A DNA stretch of 64,000 bases from Vibrio sp. HB236076 (GCF_040957575.1 NZ_CP162602.1:744001-808000), one strand, 5' to 3'. Positions 1 to 8,465 are shown, numbered from the stretch's first letter. Notes: generated from the letters alone by a model not told the origin. Program-made: numbers and translations.

Positions 1-29
1 GGTGCGCTACCAAGCTGCGCTACAGTCCG
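1..29 (-). tRNA. tRNA-Pro, 5' part only (cut by window edge)
   Basis: Read on the minus strand from base 29, the sequence begins with CGGACTG, then TA, then a D-arm of the form GCGC-AGCTTGGTA-GCGC. That is the standard 5' half of a bacterial proline tRNA (C1 start and the AGCTTGGTA D-loop). The anticodon and 3' half lie outside the window, so the isoacceptor cannot be told. A good promoter sits just upstream. Proline identity rests on D-arm similarity. Confidence 0.72.
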
Positions 30-38
30 ATGGCAAGT

Positions 39-67
39 AATTTACTTTTTTTTCTAACTTAGGTCAA
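39..67 (-). promoter_or_regulatory. sigma-70 promoter of the tRNA
   Basis: On the minus strand TTGACC (62-67) and TAAATT (39-44) are separated by exactly 17 bases and end ten bases before the tRNA 5' end. Spacing and hexamers fit a housekeeping promoter. Confidence 0.6.
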
Positions 68-92
68 TGGCTTAACAGACTGATTGCTGTTC

Positions 93-114
93 TTTTATAC
101 AATATCGTATAAAA
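93..114. promoter_or_regulatory. inverted repeat TTTTATAC-N6-GTATAAAA, possible operator
   Basis: A perfect 8-bp inverted repeat with a 6-bp spacer lies 115 bases before the YeeE/YedE pair. In other proteobacteria such transporter pairs are controlled by sulfide-responsive ArsR-type repressors (BigR family) binding AT-rich dyads, so an operator role is plausible. No regulator gene lies next to it. Confidence 0.35.
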
Positions 115-228
115 ATTTTTGCTTTTACCAATAGGTCTCATTATATTAGTAACTTCTAATTTAGTTGGTGTTGATGTTCGTGCTTTTAGTGCTAGGGCTT
201 AGTGGTTGGCGAAGAGGGGAAAAGCGTC

Positions 229-684
229 ATGTATGGTATCGATGAACTTATTGGGGGCGGCTTGATTGGCTTAAGTGCGGCGGTGCTTTTGCTGTTTAAT
301 GGCAAAATAGCCGGTATCAGTGGCATTTTTTATCGGGGGGTACTGAGTTCAAGCCACACGGGTAAGGAGAAAACCTGGTGCTTGGTTTTTGTTGCCGCTA
401 TGATGATAACAGGGGCAATATTAATGACCATGAGTGAGGGGCAGTGGCAAGTTCCTCTGTTTGACCAATCTTCATCGGACCCATTCCTGCCAAGCAAACC
501 GATCTGGCTTTGGGCACTGGCGGGACTGTTTGTCGGTATGGGGACAAAGCTCGCCAACGGATGCACCAGTGGTCATGCGGTTTGTGGCGTCGGGCGTTTA
601 TCTAAGCGCTCAATCATCGCCACGGTGGTTTTTATTACCACGGCGGCGCTCACCGTGTGGATACAGTCACACATCAGACTTTAG
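229..684 (+). CDS. YeeE/YedE family membrane protein, first half-transporter
   Basis: A small inner-membrane protein of the YeeE/YedE (sulf_transp) family, whose members import thiosulfate or other reduced sulfur species. Hydrophobic segments alternate through about 150 residues, and the family signature GTKLANGCTSGHAVCG with its conserved cysteines is near residue 115. I start it at the ATG at 229, behind a purine-rich GAGGGG, rather than the GTG at 202 that opens the frame. The next gene encodes a matching second half, so the two probably form one transporter, as in PmpA/PmpB-type pairs. The substrate cannot be read from sequence. Confidence 0.85.
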   Translation: MYGIDELIGGGLIGLSAAVLLLFNGKIAGISGIFYRGVLSSSHTGKEKTWCLVFVAAMMITGAILMTMSEGQWQVPLFDQSSSDPFLPSKPIWLWALAGLFVGMGTKLANGCTSGHAVCGVGRLSKRSIIATVVFITTAALTVWIQSHIRL

Positions 685-739
685 CCAACGAACACATCAT
701 CAATCTAACATCTAACTCATGAGCAATAAGGAAGCCTCA

Positions 740-1186
740 ATGAATCGAGTCATCTTTTTACTGATAGCGGCAATGTGTGGCGCTTTATTTGCAGCTGGGC
801 TGGTGGTGTCAGATATGATCAATCCTCTAAAAATATTGGGGTTTTTAGACATAACAGGGGATTGGAATCCCCGTTTAGCTTTGGTCATTATCGGGGCTTT
901 AGCGGTTTTTATTCCGATCTACCATGGGGTGATTAAGTCGCAAAGCCATAGTGTATTGGGTGAACCCTTGACTTGCCATACCCAAGGTCGCCTAGAGTGG
1001 AAATTATGGCTCGGATCTGCTGTGTTTGGCATCGGTTGGGGGCTTATTGGTCTTTGTCCGGGCCCAGCATTAACCTTGGCACTAAGTTTAGAGCCATCGA
1101 TAGTCGTCTTTATCGTGTCGATGGCGTTTGGTATGGGCCTTAGCAGTAAAGTCGAATCGCTGTTGACGTCTTCGTCGTGTTCTTGA
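740..1186 (+). CDS. YeeE/YedE family membrane protein, second half-transporter
   Basis: This is the partner of the preceding gene and encodes about 148 residues with four or so membrane segments. The motif GIGWGLIGLCPGPALT near residue 100 is typical of the C-terminal half of YeeE/YedE proteins, with its conserved cysteine. The frame opens at 719, but AAGGAAG sits seven bases before the ATG at 740, which I prefer. The genes are 55 bases apart and co-oriented, suggesting one transcript. Likely role: uptake of a sulfur compound together with the first half. Confidence 0.83.
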   Translation: MNRVIFLLIAAMCGALFAAGLVVSDMINPLKILGFLDITGDWNPRLALVIIGALAVFIPIYHGVIKSQSHSVLGEPLTCHTQGRLEWKLWLGSAVFGIGWGLIGLCPGPALTLALSLEPSIVVFIVSMAFGMGLSSKVESLLTSSSCS

Positions 1187-1238
1187 ACGTATTTTGGTGA
1201 TTTTATTTGTGAAAAATAAACCGCGCTAATCTGCGGAC

Positions 1239-1252
1239 TTGATAAAGATCAA
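1239..1252. promoter_or_regulatory. FNR-type site upstream of nrdD
   Basis: TTGATAAAGATCAA is a perfect match to the FNR consensus TTGAT-N4-ATCAA, 115 bases before the nrdD start. It fits induction of the oxygen-sensitive reductase under anaerobiosis. Confidence 0.75.
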
Positions 1253-1275
1253 AGGCGTTGCTTCTTGGCTGTGAA

Positions 1276-1322
1276 ATACTTCATATAGTGTTTTTTTTGT
1301 CGTTTAACACTATATCTAGAAT
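1276..1322. promoter_or_regulatory. pair of NrdR boxes
   Basis: Two 16-mers, at 1276-1291 and 1307-1322, each match 13 of 16 positions of the NrdR-box consensus ACACWATATATWGTGT. The 15-bp linker places their centres 31 bp, about three helical turns, apart. This is the usual arrangement for the NrdR repressor of ribonucleotide reductase genes. Confidence 0.75.
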
Positions 1323-1366
1323 TTAAGGTTCAGCTTTTTACTGCCAACGTCGATCAAGAGAAAATT

Positions 1367-3541
1367 ATGTCACAACGTGTATGCTCGCTAAGTTCTCAAT
1401 CCTCCCCACGTCATCCGCCCATGCATCACATTGAAGTGATCAAGCGCGATGGCACCCTCACTTCTTTTAAACGCGAGCGGATCTTTCAGGCGATCTTGGC
1501 AGCCTCAGAAGCAGTCGGTGACCCAGAGCTAGGCCTTGCCGAACACGTGACTTGCCACGTATGTCAGGATTTGTATCAATACACGCAAGTCTCCATTGCA
1601 ACTATCCAAGAATTCATTGAACAGGCTTTGATGGAGTGCAACAGTCAGGTCGCGAAAGCGTATATTGAATACCGTCATGACCGCGATATTGCTCGTGAAA
1701 AGAAAAGCCGCCTCAATAGCGAAATTCGCGGCTTAGTCGAACAGAGTAACGCCGATTTGCTCAATGAGAACGCCAATAAAGATGGTAAGGTCATTCCGAC
1801 GCAGAGGGATTTACTGGCTGGTATTGTCGCCAAGCACTATGCGCGCTCTTATATGCTTCCCAAAGACATTGTACACGCCCATGAGTCGGGAGAATTGCAT
1901 TACCACGATCTCGACTATGCGCCTTTTTTCCCCATGTTCAATTGCATGCTGGTTGACTTGAAAAATATGTTGACCCAAGGCTTTAGGATGGGCAACGCAG
2001 AAATTGACACGCCAAAGTCGATTCAAACTGCCACCGCTGTGACCGCACAAATTATTGCTCAGGTTGCCTCACATATCTATGGCGGGACCACCATTAATCG
2101 AATTGACGAGGTGTTGGCGCCGTACGTGCGTGCGAGTTTTAACAAGAATTTACAACTTGCCAAAGAGTGGCAAATCCCCAACGGCGAAACCTTTGCTAAA
2201 AAGCGGACGGAAAAGGACTGTTACGATGCCTTCCAGTCGCTCGAGTACGAAGTCAATACCCTGCACACCGCCAACGGACAGACTCCCTTTGTGACTTTCG
2301 GTTTTGGTCTTGGCACGTCGTGGGAGAGCCGGTTGATTCAGCAATCGATCTTAAAAAATCGCATGGCAGGTTTAGGGAAGAATAAAAAAACGGCCGTCTT
2401 TCCGAAACTGGTCTTCGCGATCCGCGATGGGGTCAACCACAAACAGGGTGATGTTAACTATGACATCAAGCAGTTAGCGCTAGAGTGCGCAGCTAAACGT
2501 ATGTATCCCGACATCCTCAATTACGATCAGGTTGTTAAGGTGACCGGCTCCTTTAAAACGCCCATGGGGTGTCGCAGCTTTTTAGCCCCTTACGAGGAAA
2601 ATGGTGAGCTAATACACGATGGCCGAAACAACCTTGGGGTCGTGTCTCTTAATCTCCCGCGAATTGCCATTGAGGCAAAGGGCAATGAAGCTAAGTTCTA
2701 CAACATGCTTGAGCGGCGTTTGCGTCTGGCGCGTAGGGCGTTAGAAACACGCATTGATCGCTTACGTGGGGTTAAAGCGAGAGTGGCGCCGATTCTCTAT
2801 ATGGAAGGCGCATGCGGGGTTAGACTTAACGCAGACGATGAAGTGTTATCGATTTTCGCAAACGGTAGAGCCTCCATTAGCCTCGGGTATATTGGGCTTT
2901 TTGAGGCGATGTGTATTTTGTATGGCACAAAAGTGCATGTGTTCGATAGCGTTGAACTGCGTGAAAAGCAAGCCGCGATACTTCATTACCTGAGACAGGC
3001 GGTTGAGCGTTGGAAAGAGGAAACCGGTTGGGGTTTTAGCCTATACGCAACCCCTAGTGAAAACTTGTGTCATCGTTTTTGTCAACTTGACCTGGCGAAG
3101 TTTGGTGTTATCGAGTCGGTCACCGACAAAGGGTATTACACCAATAGTTTTCATCTCGATGTACAAAAGAAAGTGACGCCATACGACAAAATCGATTTTG
3201 AGATGAAGATGGCTCAGATATCTTCCGGCGGTGCGATTGTGTACGCTGAATTCCCGAATATGAAGAACAACCTTGAAGCGCTAGAAGACGTGTGGGATTA
3301 CGCCTACCATAGAGTGCATTATTATGGTACCAATACCCCGATTGATGAGTGCTATGAATGTGGATTTGAAGGCGAGTTCAATTGCACTTCTAAAGGCTTT
3401 GTTTGTCCTTGCTGTGGCAATCACGACACCGAGAAGGTGTCGGTGACGCGAAGAGTTTGCGGCTATCTTGGCAGTCCGGATGCAAGGCCGTTTAACGCCG
3501 GTAAACAAGAAGAAGTGAGCCGCCGAGTGAAGCATCTGTAA
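1367..3541 (+). CDS. nrdD: anaerobic ribonucleoside-triphosphate reductase
   Basis: Class III ribonucleotide reductase, which reduces NTPs to dNTPs in the absence of oxygen with a glycyl radical. The 724-residue product has an N-terminal ATP-cone (about residues 22-110, starting IEVIKRDGT), a long catalytic barrel, a C-terminal zinc site with two cysteine pairs (CYEC and CPCC, about 662-685), and the radical motif RVCGYLG with Gly699 near the C-terminus. An extra 18 residues precede the usual start; Met19 is an alternative. The activase nrdG follows after 24 bases. FNR and NrdR sites upstream indicate anaerobic induction and dNTP-pool feedback. Confidence 0.97.
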   Translation: MSQRVCSLSSQSSPRHPPMHHIEVIKRDGTLTSFKRERIFQAILAASEAVGDPELGLAEHVTCHVCQDLYQYTQVSIATIQEFIEQALMECNSQVAKAYIEYRHDRDIAREKKSRLNSEIRGLVEQSNADLLNENANKDGKVIPTQRDLLAGIVAKHYARSYMLPKDIVHAHESGELHYHDLDYAPFFPMFNCMLVDLKNMLTQGFRMGNAEIDTPKSIQTATAVTAQIIAQVASHIYGGTTINRIDEVLAPYVRASFNKNLQLAKEWQIPNGETFAKKRTEKDCYDAFQSLEYEVNTLHTANGQTPFVTFGFGLGTSWESRLIQQSILKNRMAGLGKNKKTAVFPKLVFAIRDGVNHKQGDVNYDIKQLALECAAKRMYPDILNYDQVVKVTGSFKTPMGCRSFLAPYEENGELIHDGRNNLGVVSLNLPRIAIEAKGNEAKFYNMLERRLRLARRALETRIDRLRGVKARVAPILYMEGACGVRLNADDEVLSIFANGRASISLGYIGLFEAMCILYGTKVHVFDSVELREKQAAILHYLRQAVERWKEETGWGFSLYATPSENLCHRFCQLDLAKFGVIESVTDKGYYTNSFHLDVQKKVTPYDKIDFEMKMAQISSGGAIVYAEFPNMKNNLEALEDVWDYAYHRVHYYGTNTPIDECYECGFEGEFNCTSKGFVCPCCGNHDTEKVSVTRRVCGYLGSPDARPFNAGKQEEVSRRVKHL

Positions 3542-3565
3542 CGCATTAAGGAGCGCCTAACAATT

Positions 3566-4069
3566 ATGAATTACCACTCTTACCACTCCATCGACGTTGT
3601 TAACGGTGAAGGGACCCGTTGTACCTTGTTTGTGTCGGGGTGCGAGCACCGATGTAAGGGCTGTTACAACCAGTCCACTTGGCGCCTTGACTCGGGTTAT
3701 CCCTACACAATTGCATTGGAAGAGCAGATCATTGCCGATTTAAACGATACACGAGTAAAAAGAAAAGGGCTTTCTCTGTCTGGCGGCGATCCACTTCACC
3801 CGAGTAATATCGACACGATACTCGCCTTGGTAAAGCGGGTGAAGGCCGAGTGCCCAGGTAAAGACATTTGGGTGTGGACCGGGTATGTCCTTGATGCGCT
3901 TTCAGAGCAACAAAAGGCGGTCATTGAGTACTTGGATGTGCTTATCGATGGCAAGTTTGAGCAAGCCCTTTACGACCCTGACCTGAAGTGGCGAGGGTCA
4001 AGCAATCAAGTGATCCATAGATTCAGCGCGTGCCGAGGTGGCCACAAGGCCAAATCATATCGGCGCTGA
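3566..4069 (+). CDS. nrdG: anaerobic ribonucleotide reductase activating protein
   Basis: A radical-SAM enzyme that uses a [4Fe-4S] cluster and S-adenosylmethionine to generate the glycyl radical on NrdD. The cluster motif CX3CX2C is present as Cys26, Cys30 and Cys33 (CEHRCKGC), followed by the SGGDP motif typical of SAM binding near residue 73. At 167 residues it is a normal length for the family. AAGGAGC lies upstream of the start, and the gene follows nrdD by 24 bases, so the two are surely co-transcribed. Confidence 0.96.
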   Translation: MNYHSYHSIDVVNGEGTRCTLFVSGCEHRCKGCYNQSTWRLDSGYPYTIALEEQIIADLNDTRVKRKGLSLSGGDPLHPSNIDTILALVKRVKAECPGKDIWVWTGYVLDALSEQQKAVIEYLDVLIDGKFEQALYDPDLKWRGSSNQVIHRFSACRGGHKAKSYRR

Positions 4070-4302
4070 ATGCGCTTAAAATGGTCGCTAACTGTTACAA
4101 AATGTTTGTAAAACAATGCTTACCGCCTGATTGGCCAATTCTGTGGCGTGAATGAGGAGAAAAAATGACAGCCAGGCGTAAAAACCCCTTATTTGTGTAA
4201 TAGCTTGGTTAAAGCTGGCGTAAAAATTTGATTTATCATCAGGAGTTGTCAAAATTAAGCAGTAGATAACGCATTATGTTCAACAACTGTTAGGTGATAT
4301 AG
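4070..4302 (+). other. intergenic region with a possible 11-codon leader ORF
   Basis: No ordinary gene fits in these 233 bases. A tiny ORF at 4165-4200 (MTARRKNPLFV) is preceded by AATGAGGAGAAAAA, a strong ribosome-binding site. It may be a leader peptide for the lipoprotein gene at 4303 or simply chance. No terminator hairpin was seen after nrdG. Confidence 0.25.
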
Positions 4303-4896
4303 ATGATTCAAGGTAAATGGTTTTTGACTGTTTTAATGACTTCAGCACTGGCTGCTTGTGCTACTCCGGGCTCAGATACCGCTAAGCCGGCCAGTCAAGC
4401 CAGCGCGGAAAAAGACCGTCAAGAAGTCACCTTAGAAGAAAAGAAAACCTCTTCAGGTAAGCTCATCCTAGGCTCAAAAGAAAAAGTGTGGGTGACTAAG
4501 ATAGATCAAACCCTCGATTCTCGTGTTGATACTGGCGCGACCACGTCGTCAATCAGTGCGGTGAATATTCAAGACTTTGAGCGAGATGGTAAAGATTGGG
4601 TGAAATTCCAAATTGATCACGACGATGTTTCATCGAAAGTGATTGAGATGCCAGTGAAGCGCTGGGTTAAAATTCGTCAAGCAAGCAGTGATAAGCCAGA
4701 CCGACGTCCTATTGTCGAAATGGAAATTACCATCGGTGATACGACGCAGTTGACGCAGTTTACCCTTACCGATCGCAATCATTTGTCTTACCCATTGCTA
4801 CTCGGTCGCAGTTTCTTTAAAGATGTCGCGGTGGTTGATGTTGCAAAAACCTACATCCAGGGCGAACCTAGGGTCGAGTCACTTGCGAAAAATTAA
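4303..4896 (+). CDS. retropepsin-like lipoprotein (RimB / 'ATP-dependent zinc protease' family)
   Basis: A predicted lipoprotein: a hydrophobic signal ends in the lipobox LAAC with Cys19, followed by a polar, charged linker to about residue 50. The rest is the family long annotated as 'putative ATP-dependent zinc protease' (PF05618). It is now viewed as retropepsin-like because of its aspartyl motif, here RVDTGATTSS near residue 77, and the later LLLGRSFF segment. Relatives act on glutamylated proteins or in envelope homeostasis; the substrate here is unknown. No rimK-like gene is nearby. A bidirectional terminator follows. Confidence 0.8.
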   Translation: MIQGKWFLTVLMTSALAACATPGSDTAKPASQASAEKDRQEVTLEEKKTSSGKLILGSKEKVWVTKIDQTLDSRVDTGATTSSISAVNIQDFERDGKDWVKFQIDHDDVSSKVIEMPVKRWVKIRQASSDKPDRRPIVEMEITIGDTTQLTQFTLTDRNHLSYPLLLGRSFFKDVAVVDVAKTYIQGEPRVESLAKN

Positions 4897-4935
4897 TGCC
4901 GCATTGAGCTCACAAGACCTGCCAATTCAAACAAC

Positions 4936-4961
4936 AAAAAAGGACCCACGCGGTCCTTTTT
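4936..4961. terminator. bidirectional intrinsic terminator
   Basis: The stem AAAGGACC / GGTCCTTT has a 5-base loop, with an A-run on the left and a T-run on the right. It lies between convergent genes ending at 4896 and 5006, and serves both. Confidence 0.85.
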
Positions 4962-5005
4962 ATCGAGTCAAATTAGCCATCAATCAGGTCTGTTCTAATT
5001 ATGGA

Positions 5006-5545
5006 TTAGAAGGTGAAATTGACAAACATGACGAATTGATTGTCATAGACGCCGTAGTCTCTAAATCCCGCGCCTACAATTAGTTGATCGCTGGAATGAA
5101 AACGGCCATCTAGGGCAAAAATAGATCGCTCATCATCTGAGTCATAAAATATCTTACCCAAGCGTAAATTGGCATCAAATACTTGCGTGATCCACAAACG
5201 TGTGCCGATATTAAATTCGCTGGCAAAATCTTCCCCGGCCACTTCTTCCCAGTCGGTTTTGATATTGTGAACTAGAAATTCTCCGTAAATATCGGCAAAT
5301 TGACCTACCGGCCCCTGAAAACCCATACCGGCAGCGAGATCCCAATCACCAGAGAACTGACTGTCGAAACGGCCAACAAAGTGCGTGTTTTCGGTGAAGT
5401 AGGTCATCAATTCTGCGCCGAGCGTGCCTGGGCTTGATCCCACGCGGATCTCAAACTGATTGTAATTAAAGTTGTTGGCCAGGGCAGGTAAGGCCATCAT
5501 CCCTAGTAATGCTGTAACCAACATTCGTGTCATGAGCTGCTTCAT
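5006..5545 (-). CDS. small outer-membrane beta-barrel protein
   Basis: A 179-residue exported protein with a clear signal peptide (MKQLMTRMLVTALLGMMALP, cleavage after ALA near residue 23). The rest alternates polar and hydrophobic residues in strand-like stretches and ends in FVNFTF. A C-terminal phenylalanine after a hydrophobic strand is the usual sorting signal of outer-membrane barrels. It resembles small YfaZ-type or OmpA-barrel-like proteins, but I do not recognise it with certainty and cannot state a ligand. It stands alone and converges on the retropepsin gene. Confidence 0.65.
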   Translation of the reverse strand: MKQLMTRMLVTALLGMMALPALANNFNYNQFEIRVGSSPGTLGAELMTYFTENTHFVGRFDSQFSGDWDLAAGMGFQGPVGQFADIYGEFLVHNIKTDWEEVAGEDFASEFNIGTRLWITQVFDANLRLGKIFYDSDDERSIFALDGRFHSSDQLIVGAGFRDYGVYDNQFVMFVNFTF

Positions 5546-5654
5546 GCTATCTCCACAAATAAATTCCTGATTAGATTGTACAAAAAAAGCAGAAAAATGG
5601 TATGAAATTGAAAGGGTTTATTGTGAATACTCGATTTGTATCAAACTGAAGTGA

Positions 5655-5690
5655 GGCTTTGGCGCTGTTCTAAAGGAAAAGCGCCAAGCC
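5655..5690 (-). terminator. hairpin downstream of the gene at 5724
   Basis: GGCTTTGGCGC (5655-5665) pairs with GCGCCAAGCC (5681-5690), apart from one bulged base. It lies just past the stop of the minus-strand gene. A second small dyad, ATTCCCC / GGGGAAT, sits at 5691-5717. There is no strong T-run, so terminator function is likely but weak. Confidence 0.4.
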
Positions 5691-5723
5691 TATTCCCCTC
5701 TAAAAAAGCCGGGGAATGTCGGA

Positions 5724-6179
5724 CTAGCGTGCGAACACTTGCTGGAATTCTTTTTTCAAAATTGGGTCACGGCGGGCTTTTTTGAGCTGTTTGACCATAT
5801 CTTTCACGCAGTTGTATAGGATTTGGTCAAGCATCTGCGCCTTGTAGTTTTCTTGTTCTTCGGTTGAAGTGCCTTGCGGTGCTTGCATGCCTTCAAAAGA
5901 CTGTAGGGCACTGACACCGGCAAACGCTTGGCTTACGGAGACCAGAGCGTGAAACTGCTCAAAGCTATCAACGATGTTTTGAGCGCTGGCAGGTAATGAA
6001 TTCCAAGAGTCCAACACGGTTTCTTGTGAGACATTGTGGATGGATTCAACCATGGCCAGCATTTCTTGTGGAACCTCTTCAAATGCAATCACTTGTTGAA
6101 GCTCAGGGGAAAGAGAAGCAAGGTCTACTTGAGAGCTAGCTGTGGTCTCATCGTTATTGGGCGCCGCTTGATCAGACAT
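5724..6179 (-). CDS. conserved hypothetical protein (possibly DUF3069)
   Basis: A 151-residue soluble acidic protein with no signal peptide or membrane segment. The N-terminal 20 residues are low complexity (Ser, Thr, Asn, Asp, Gln). The remainder looks helical, with a motif around FEEVPQEMLAMVESIH and a basic C-terminal helix (KQLKKARRDPILKKEF). It resembles a family I remember as DUF3069, found in Vibrio and relatives, without known function. It is monocistronic. Confidence 0.6.
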   Translation of the reverse strand: MSDQAAPNNDETTASSQVDLASLSPELQQVIAFEEVPQEMLAMVESIHNVSQETVLDSWNSLPASAQNIVDSFEQFHALVSVSQAFAGVSALQSFEGMQAPQGTSTEEQENYKAQMLDQILYNCVKDMVKQLKKARRDPILKKEFQQVFAR

Positions 6180-6349
6180 AATTCAGTCCTATTGTGTAAA
6201 AAACGAGATACTAATCTGTCGATAACAAAAGTCAATCATTGGACGGAAACATTGCGAATTTTCTCTGATTGTGGTTGATTTTATGGCGTTGCCGTCAAAT
6301 TTTTACTTCGTGACAAGGCAAACGCGAGTGTCAGGGAAGGGCGTGATGA

Positions 6350-7660
6350 TCAATCGCGATCGATAATCACCTGATTACGACCACGGCGTTTGGCTTGATA
6401 AAGGGCCTTATCGGCACAAATGAGAGTGTCGTGCAGTGAACGATGTTTTTTCGACAATGCCGCGCCAATACTCACGGTAATTTGGGTGGTTGATTTGGCT
6501 TTGGTCGATTGTCCGCGCTGCTGACTGCCGACGCGCGAGTGGGATGGGCGCTGGTGTTCGTCGCGTAGGGTCAGGGGATAGGATTCAATGGTTTGCCGAA
6601 TGGCTTCAAGGTTTTCCTTCATTTTGTTGTGCTCTTTATAGCGGTACAAAACGACAAATTCTTCACCGCCAAAGCGGTAGGCCTTGCCTTGATCTAGGGT
6701 TTGTTCAATCCGAGAGGCGACCAGTTGCAGCACTTGGTCACCGACATCGTGGCCATATCTATCGTTAAATTGTTTGAAGTGATCAACGTCAATCATTGCG
6801 ACGGCGTAGCGTTTGCCGATTCTCGCGGCATCGGAGTTAAAGGCTTGCCGATTGGCTATTTTGGTCAAGGAATCAATAAAGGCGAGCTCGTGACTCGAAG
6901 AGAGCAAGTAAAAAACCAAGCAACTGGCCAGTAACGTAAAAAATACACTCGAGATATAGGGCGTATCAAAACTGATAAAAACACAGGAGGTAAACAGTAA
7001 CGTGGCATAAATCACAATATCAAAAATGCGATTATAGCGGATCACAAACAAAGCACTGATGCCAATCATAATGATGGAGTACAAGATTAACACAAAGGGC
7101 AGTTTTGACACGCTATCAATGCTAAACAGTACCCCTTGTGTCCAGTGCTCTAAATGCGCCTCTGTAAAATAGGCCAATGTGATATTGCCCCATAATGCCA
7201 TGACCGCGAGGGTCGACAAATACAGCAGGCATTGTTTAAAGGTAAAATGCATTTCATCGACGACATAAGCCAAAAAGCAACCGACAGGAAGCAAAAAACT
7301 AAGGATGGAAAGCTCTAACAGGGTGGTGCCGCGGTTTAACGGAATTTGTAAGCGGGTTTGGATTAAGTAGTAGATGATCAGCAAACCAAAGCTCACTAAG
7401 GCGAAGCGCATCTGCTTGAAGAGAAAACCGCAAACCAAACAAATCGATAAAATGGCATAAGGGATCGATAAAACCAGGCTTTTGTTGTTTTGTGCTAACT
7501 CAATCCACTGATCCATACTGAACAAGGTACCCAGTAAGAGAATAAATGGAACGACTATTCTGAAACGATAGTCTGTTAGGCAAAAAGACAACATGAATTG
7601 AAAGTGTAATTCCGATGAATAAACGACGCGATAACTGTAACACATGTCACGCATCGGCAT
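6350..7660 (-). CDS. membrane diguanylate cyclase (GGDEF)
   Basis: About eight transmembrane segments fill residues 33-260, followed by a GGDEF domain (about 265-436) that makes cyclic di-GMP from two GTP. The active-site loop is RFGGEEF, and the C-terminal signature ADKALYQAKRRGRNQV is intact, so it should be catalytically active. The RxxD inhibitory site expected just before GGEEF is absent (the stretch reads LDQGKAYRFGGEEF), suggesting no product feedback. The domain carries an unusual Ser/Arg/Gln-rich insertion of roughly 25 residues before its last strands. Start choice is uncertain; Met23 would also work. It is divergent from a ComFB-family gene, a proposed cyclic-dinucleotide receptor family. 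Confidence 0.9.
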   Translation of the reverse strand: MPMRDMCYSYRVVYSSELHFQFMLSFCLTDYRFRIVVPFILLLGTLFSMDQWIELAQNNKSLVLSIPYAILSICLVCGFLFKQMRFALVSFGLLIIYYLIQTRLQIPLNRGTTLLELSILSFLLPVGCFLAYVVDEMHFTFKQCLLYLSTLAVMALWGNITLAYFTEAHLEHWTQGVLFSIDSVSKLPFVLILYSIIMIGISALFVIRYNRIFDIVIYATLLFTSCVFISFDTPYISSVFFTLLASCLVFYLLSSSHELAFIDSLTKIANRQAFNSDAARIGKRYAVAMIDVDHFKQFNDRYGHDVGDQVLQLVASRIEQTLDQGKAYRFGGEEFVVLYRYKEHNKMKENLEAIRQTIESYPLTLRDEHQRPSHSRVGSQQRGQSTKAKSTTQITVSIGAALSKKHRSLHDTLICADKALYQAKRRGRNQVIIDRD

Positions 7661-7763
7661 AATATTTTCTCATCGATAAAATTGTGAGTTATAGTTTAAA
7701 TTGGGTATTTTTCTAGTCTAATCAAGTGCTACACCGTGTTCGGTAAACAAAAAGGAGCGTGCA

Positions 7764-8132
7764 ATGCAGATCCATGCAGAAGTACACAATTACATGGAAA
7801 CGTTGGTTGGCCAAGAGTTGGCTGAAAATCAGTACTCTGAGCGTTATGATCAAGAAAAGCTGGCCGATTTAGCCTGTTTAACTCTCGCTCAGCTAAGACC
7901 GGTGTATATCCGTTATGACATTGACTTTTTGTCGTCCTTACCAGAAACCAAACTGGTCGCGCTAAAACAAGATGTTGTCGTTGCTTTGCAAAATGCCGAG
8001 ACCATGCTGGCCGAAGACCGTCGTCGAGAGCGCGAAGAGCCGGTGGCCATTGTTTACGCGCAGTCTCGCTATCAAGATGAAGGCGAGTTAGAATGGTTTG
8101 AGAAACCCATTGTGAGTAAAGCATTAAAATAA
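7764..8132 (+). CDS. ComFB-family protein
   Basis: A 122-residue protein matching the late-competence ComFB family in its N-terminal 90 residues: an NYME-type first helix, then ADLACLTLAQLRPVYIRYDIDF, which corresponds to the family's Cys-containing 'ALN-LPPRY' stretch. Recent work describes ComFB proteins as cyclic di-AMP/di-GMP receptors. Here the classical zinc-binding cysteines are mostly missing (one Cys is left). The upstream neighbour, read divergently, is a diguanylate cyclase, consistent with such a role. AAGGAGCGTGCA precedes the ATG. The HlyU-like gene follows after nine bases. Confidence 0.75.
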   Translation: MQIHAEVHNYMETLVGQELAENQYSERYDQEKLADLACLTLAQLRPVYIRYDIDFLSSLPETKLVALKQDVVVALQNAETMLAEDRRREREEPVAIVYAQSRYQDEGELEWFEKPIVSKALK

Positions 8133-8141
8133 GGAGTGAAT

Positions 8142-8429
8142 GTGGGATTTTTATCGCGTTTGTTTGGTCGTCAGGACAGTGCACCTCAAGAAACAGCAAA
8201 AGAGATTGAAGCCATCGAGTATAAAGGGTTTTCCATTTTTCCTGATGGGATAGCAGAGAACGGTCAATATCGCGTTGCCGGTGAGATTAAAAAAGTCATC
8301 GATGGTGAAGAAAAGACGCATCGCTTTATTCGCTCAGACGTGTTGCCCAGTGAAAGTGATGCCAATGATATGATGGTCAAAAAATCTCAGATGTTTATTG
8401 ATCAGATGGGAGAAAAAATGTTCTCTTGA
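8142..8429 (+). CDS. HlyU-family (PF10115-type) small protein
   Basis: A 95-residue protein of the family Pfam calls 'HlyU transcriptional activator'. This is a name-sharing family distinct from the ArsR-type HlyU of Vibrio. The recognisable features are the MGFLSRLFGR start, EYKGFSIFPDGIAENGQYRV, the HRFIRSDVLPS motif and the IDQMGEKMF end. I start it at GTG 8142, which is correctly spaced from AAGGAG (8131-8136) and gives the family's usual MGFL start; GTG 8136 lies inside the Shine-Dalgarno. It follows the ComFB gene by nine bases and is probably co-transcribed. Function not established. Confidence 0.78.
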   Translation: MGFLSRLFGRQDSAPQETAKEIEAIEYKGFSIFPDGIAENGQYRVAGEIKKVIDGEEKTHRFIRSDVLPSESDANDMMVKKSQMFIDQMGEKMFS

Positions 8430-8465
8430 ATACTTAACCTGTTCGGTATTTAAGACCAATGTAAC

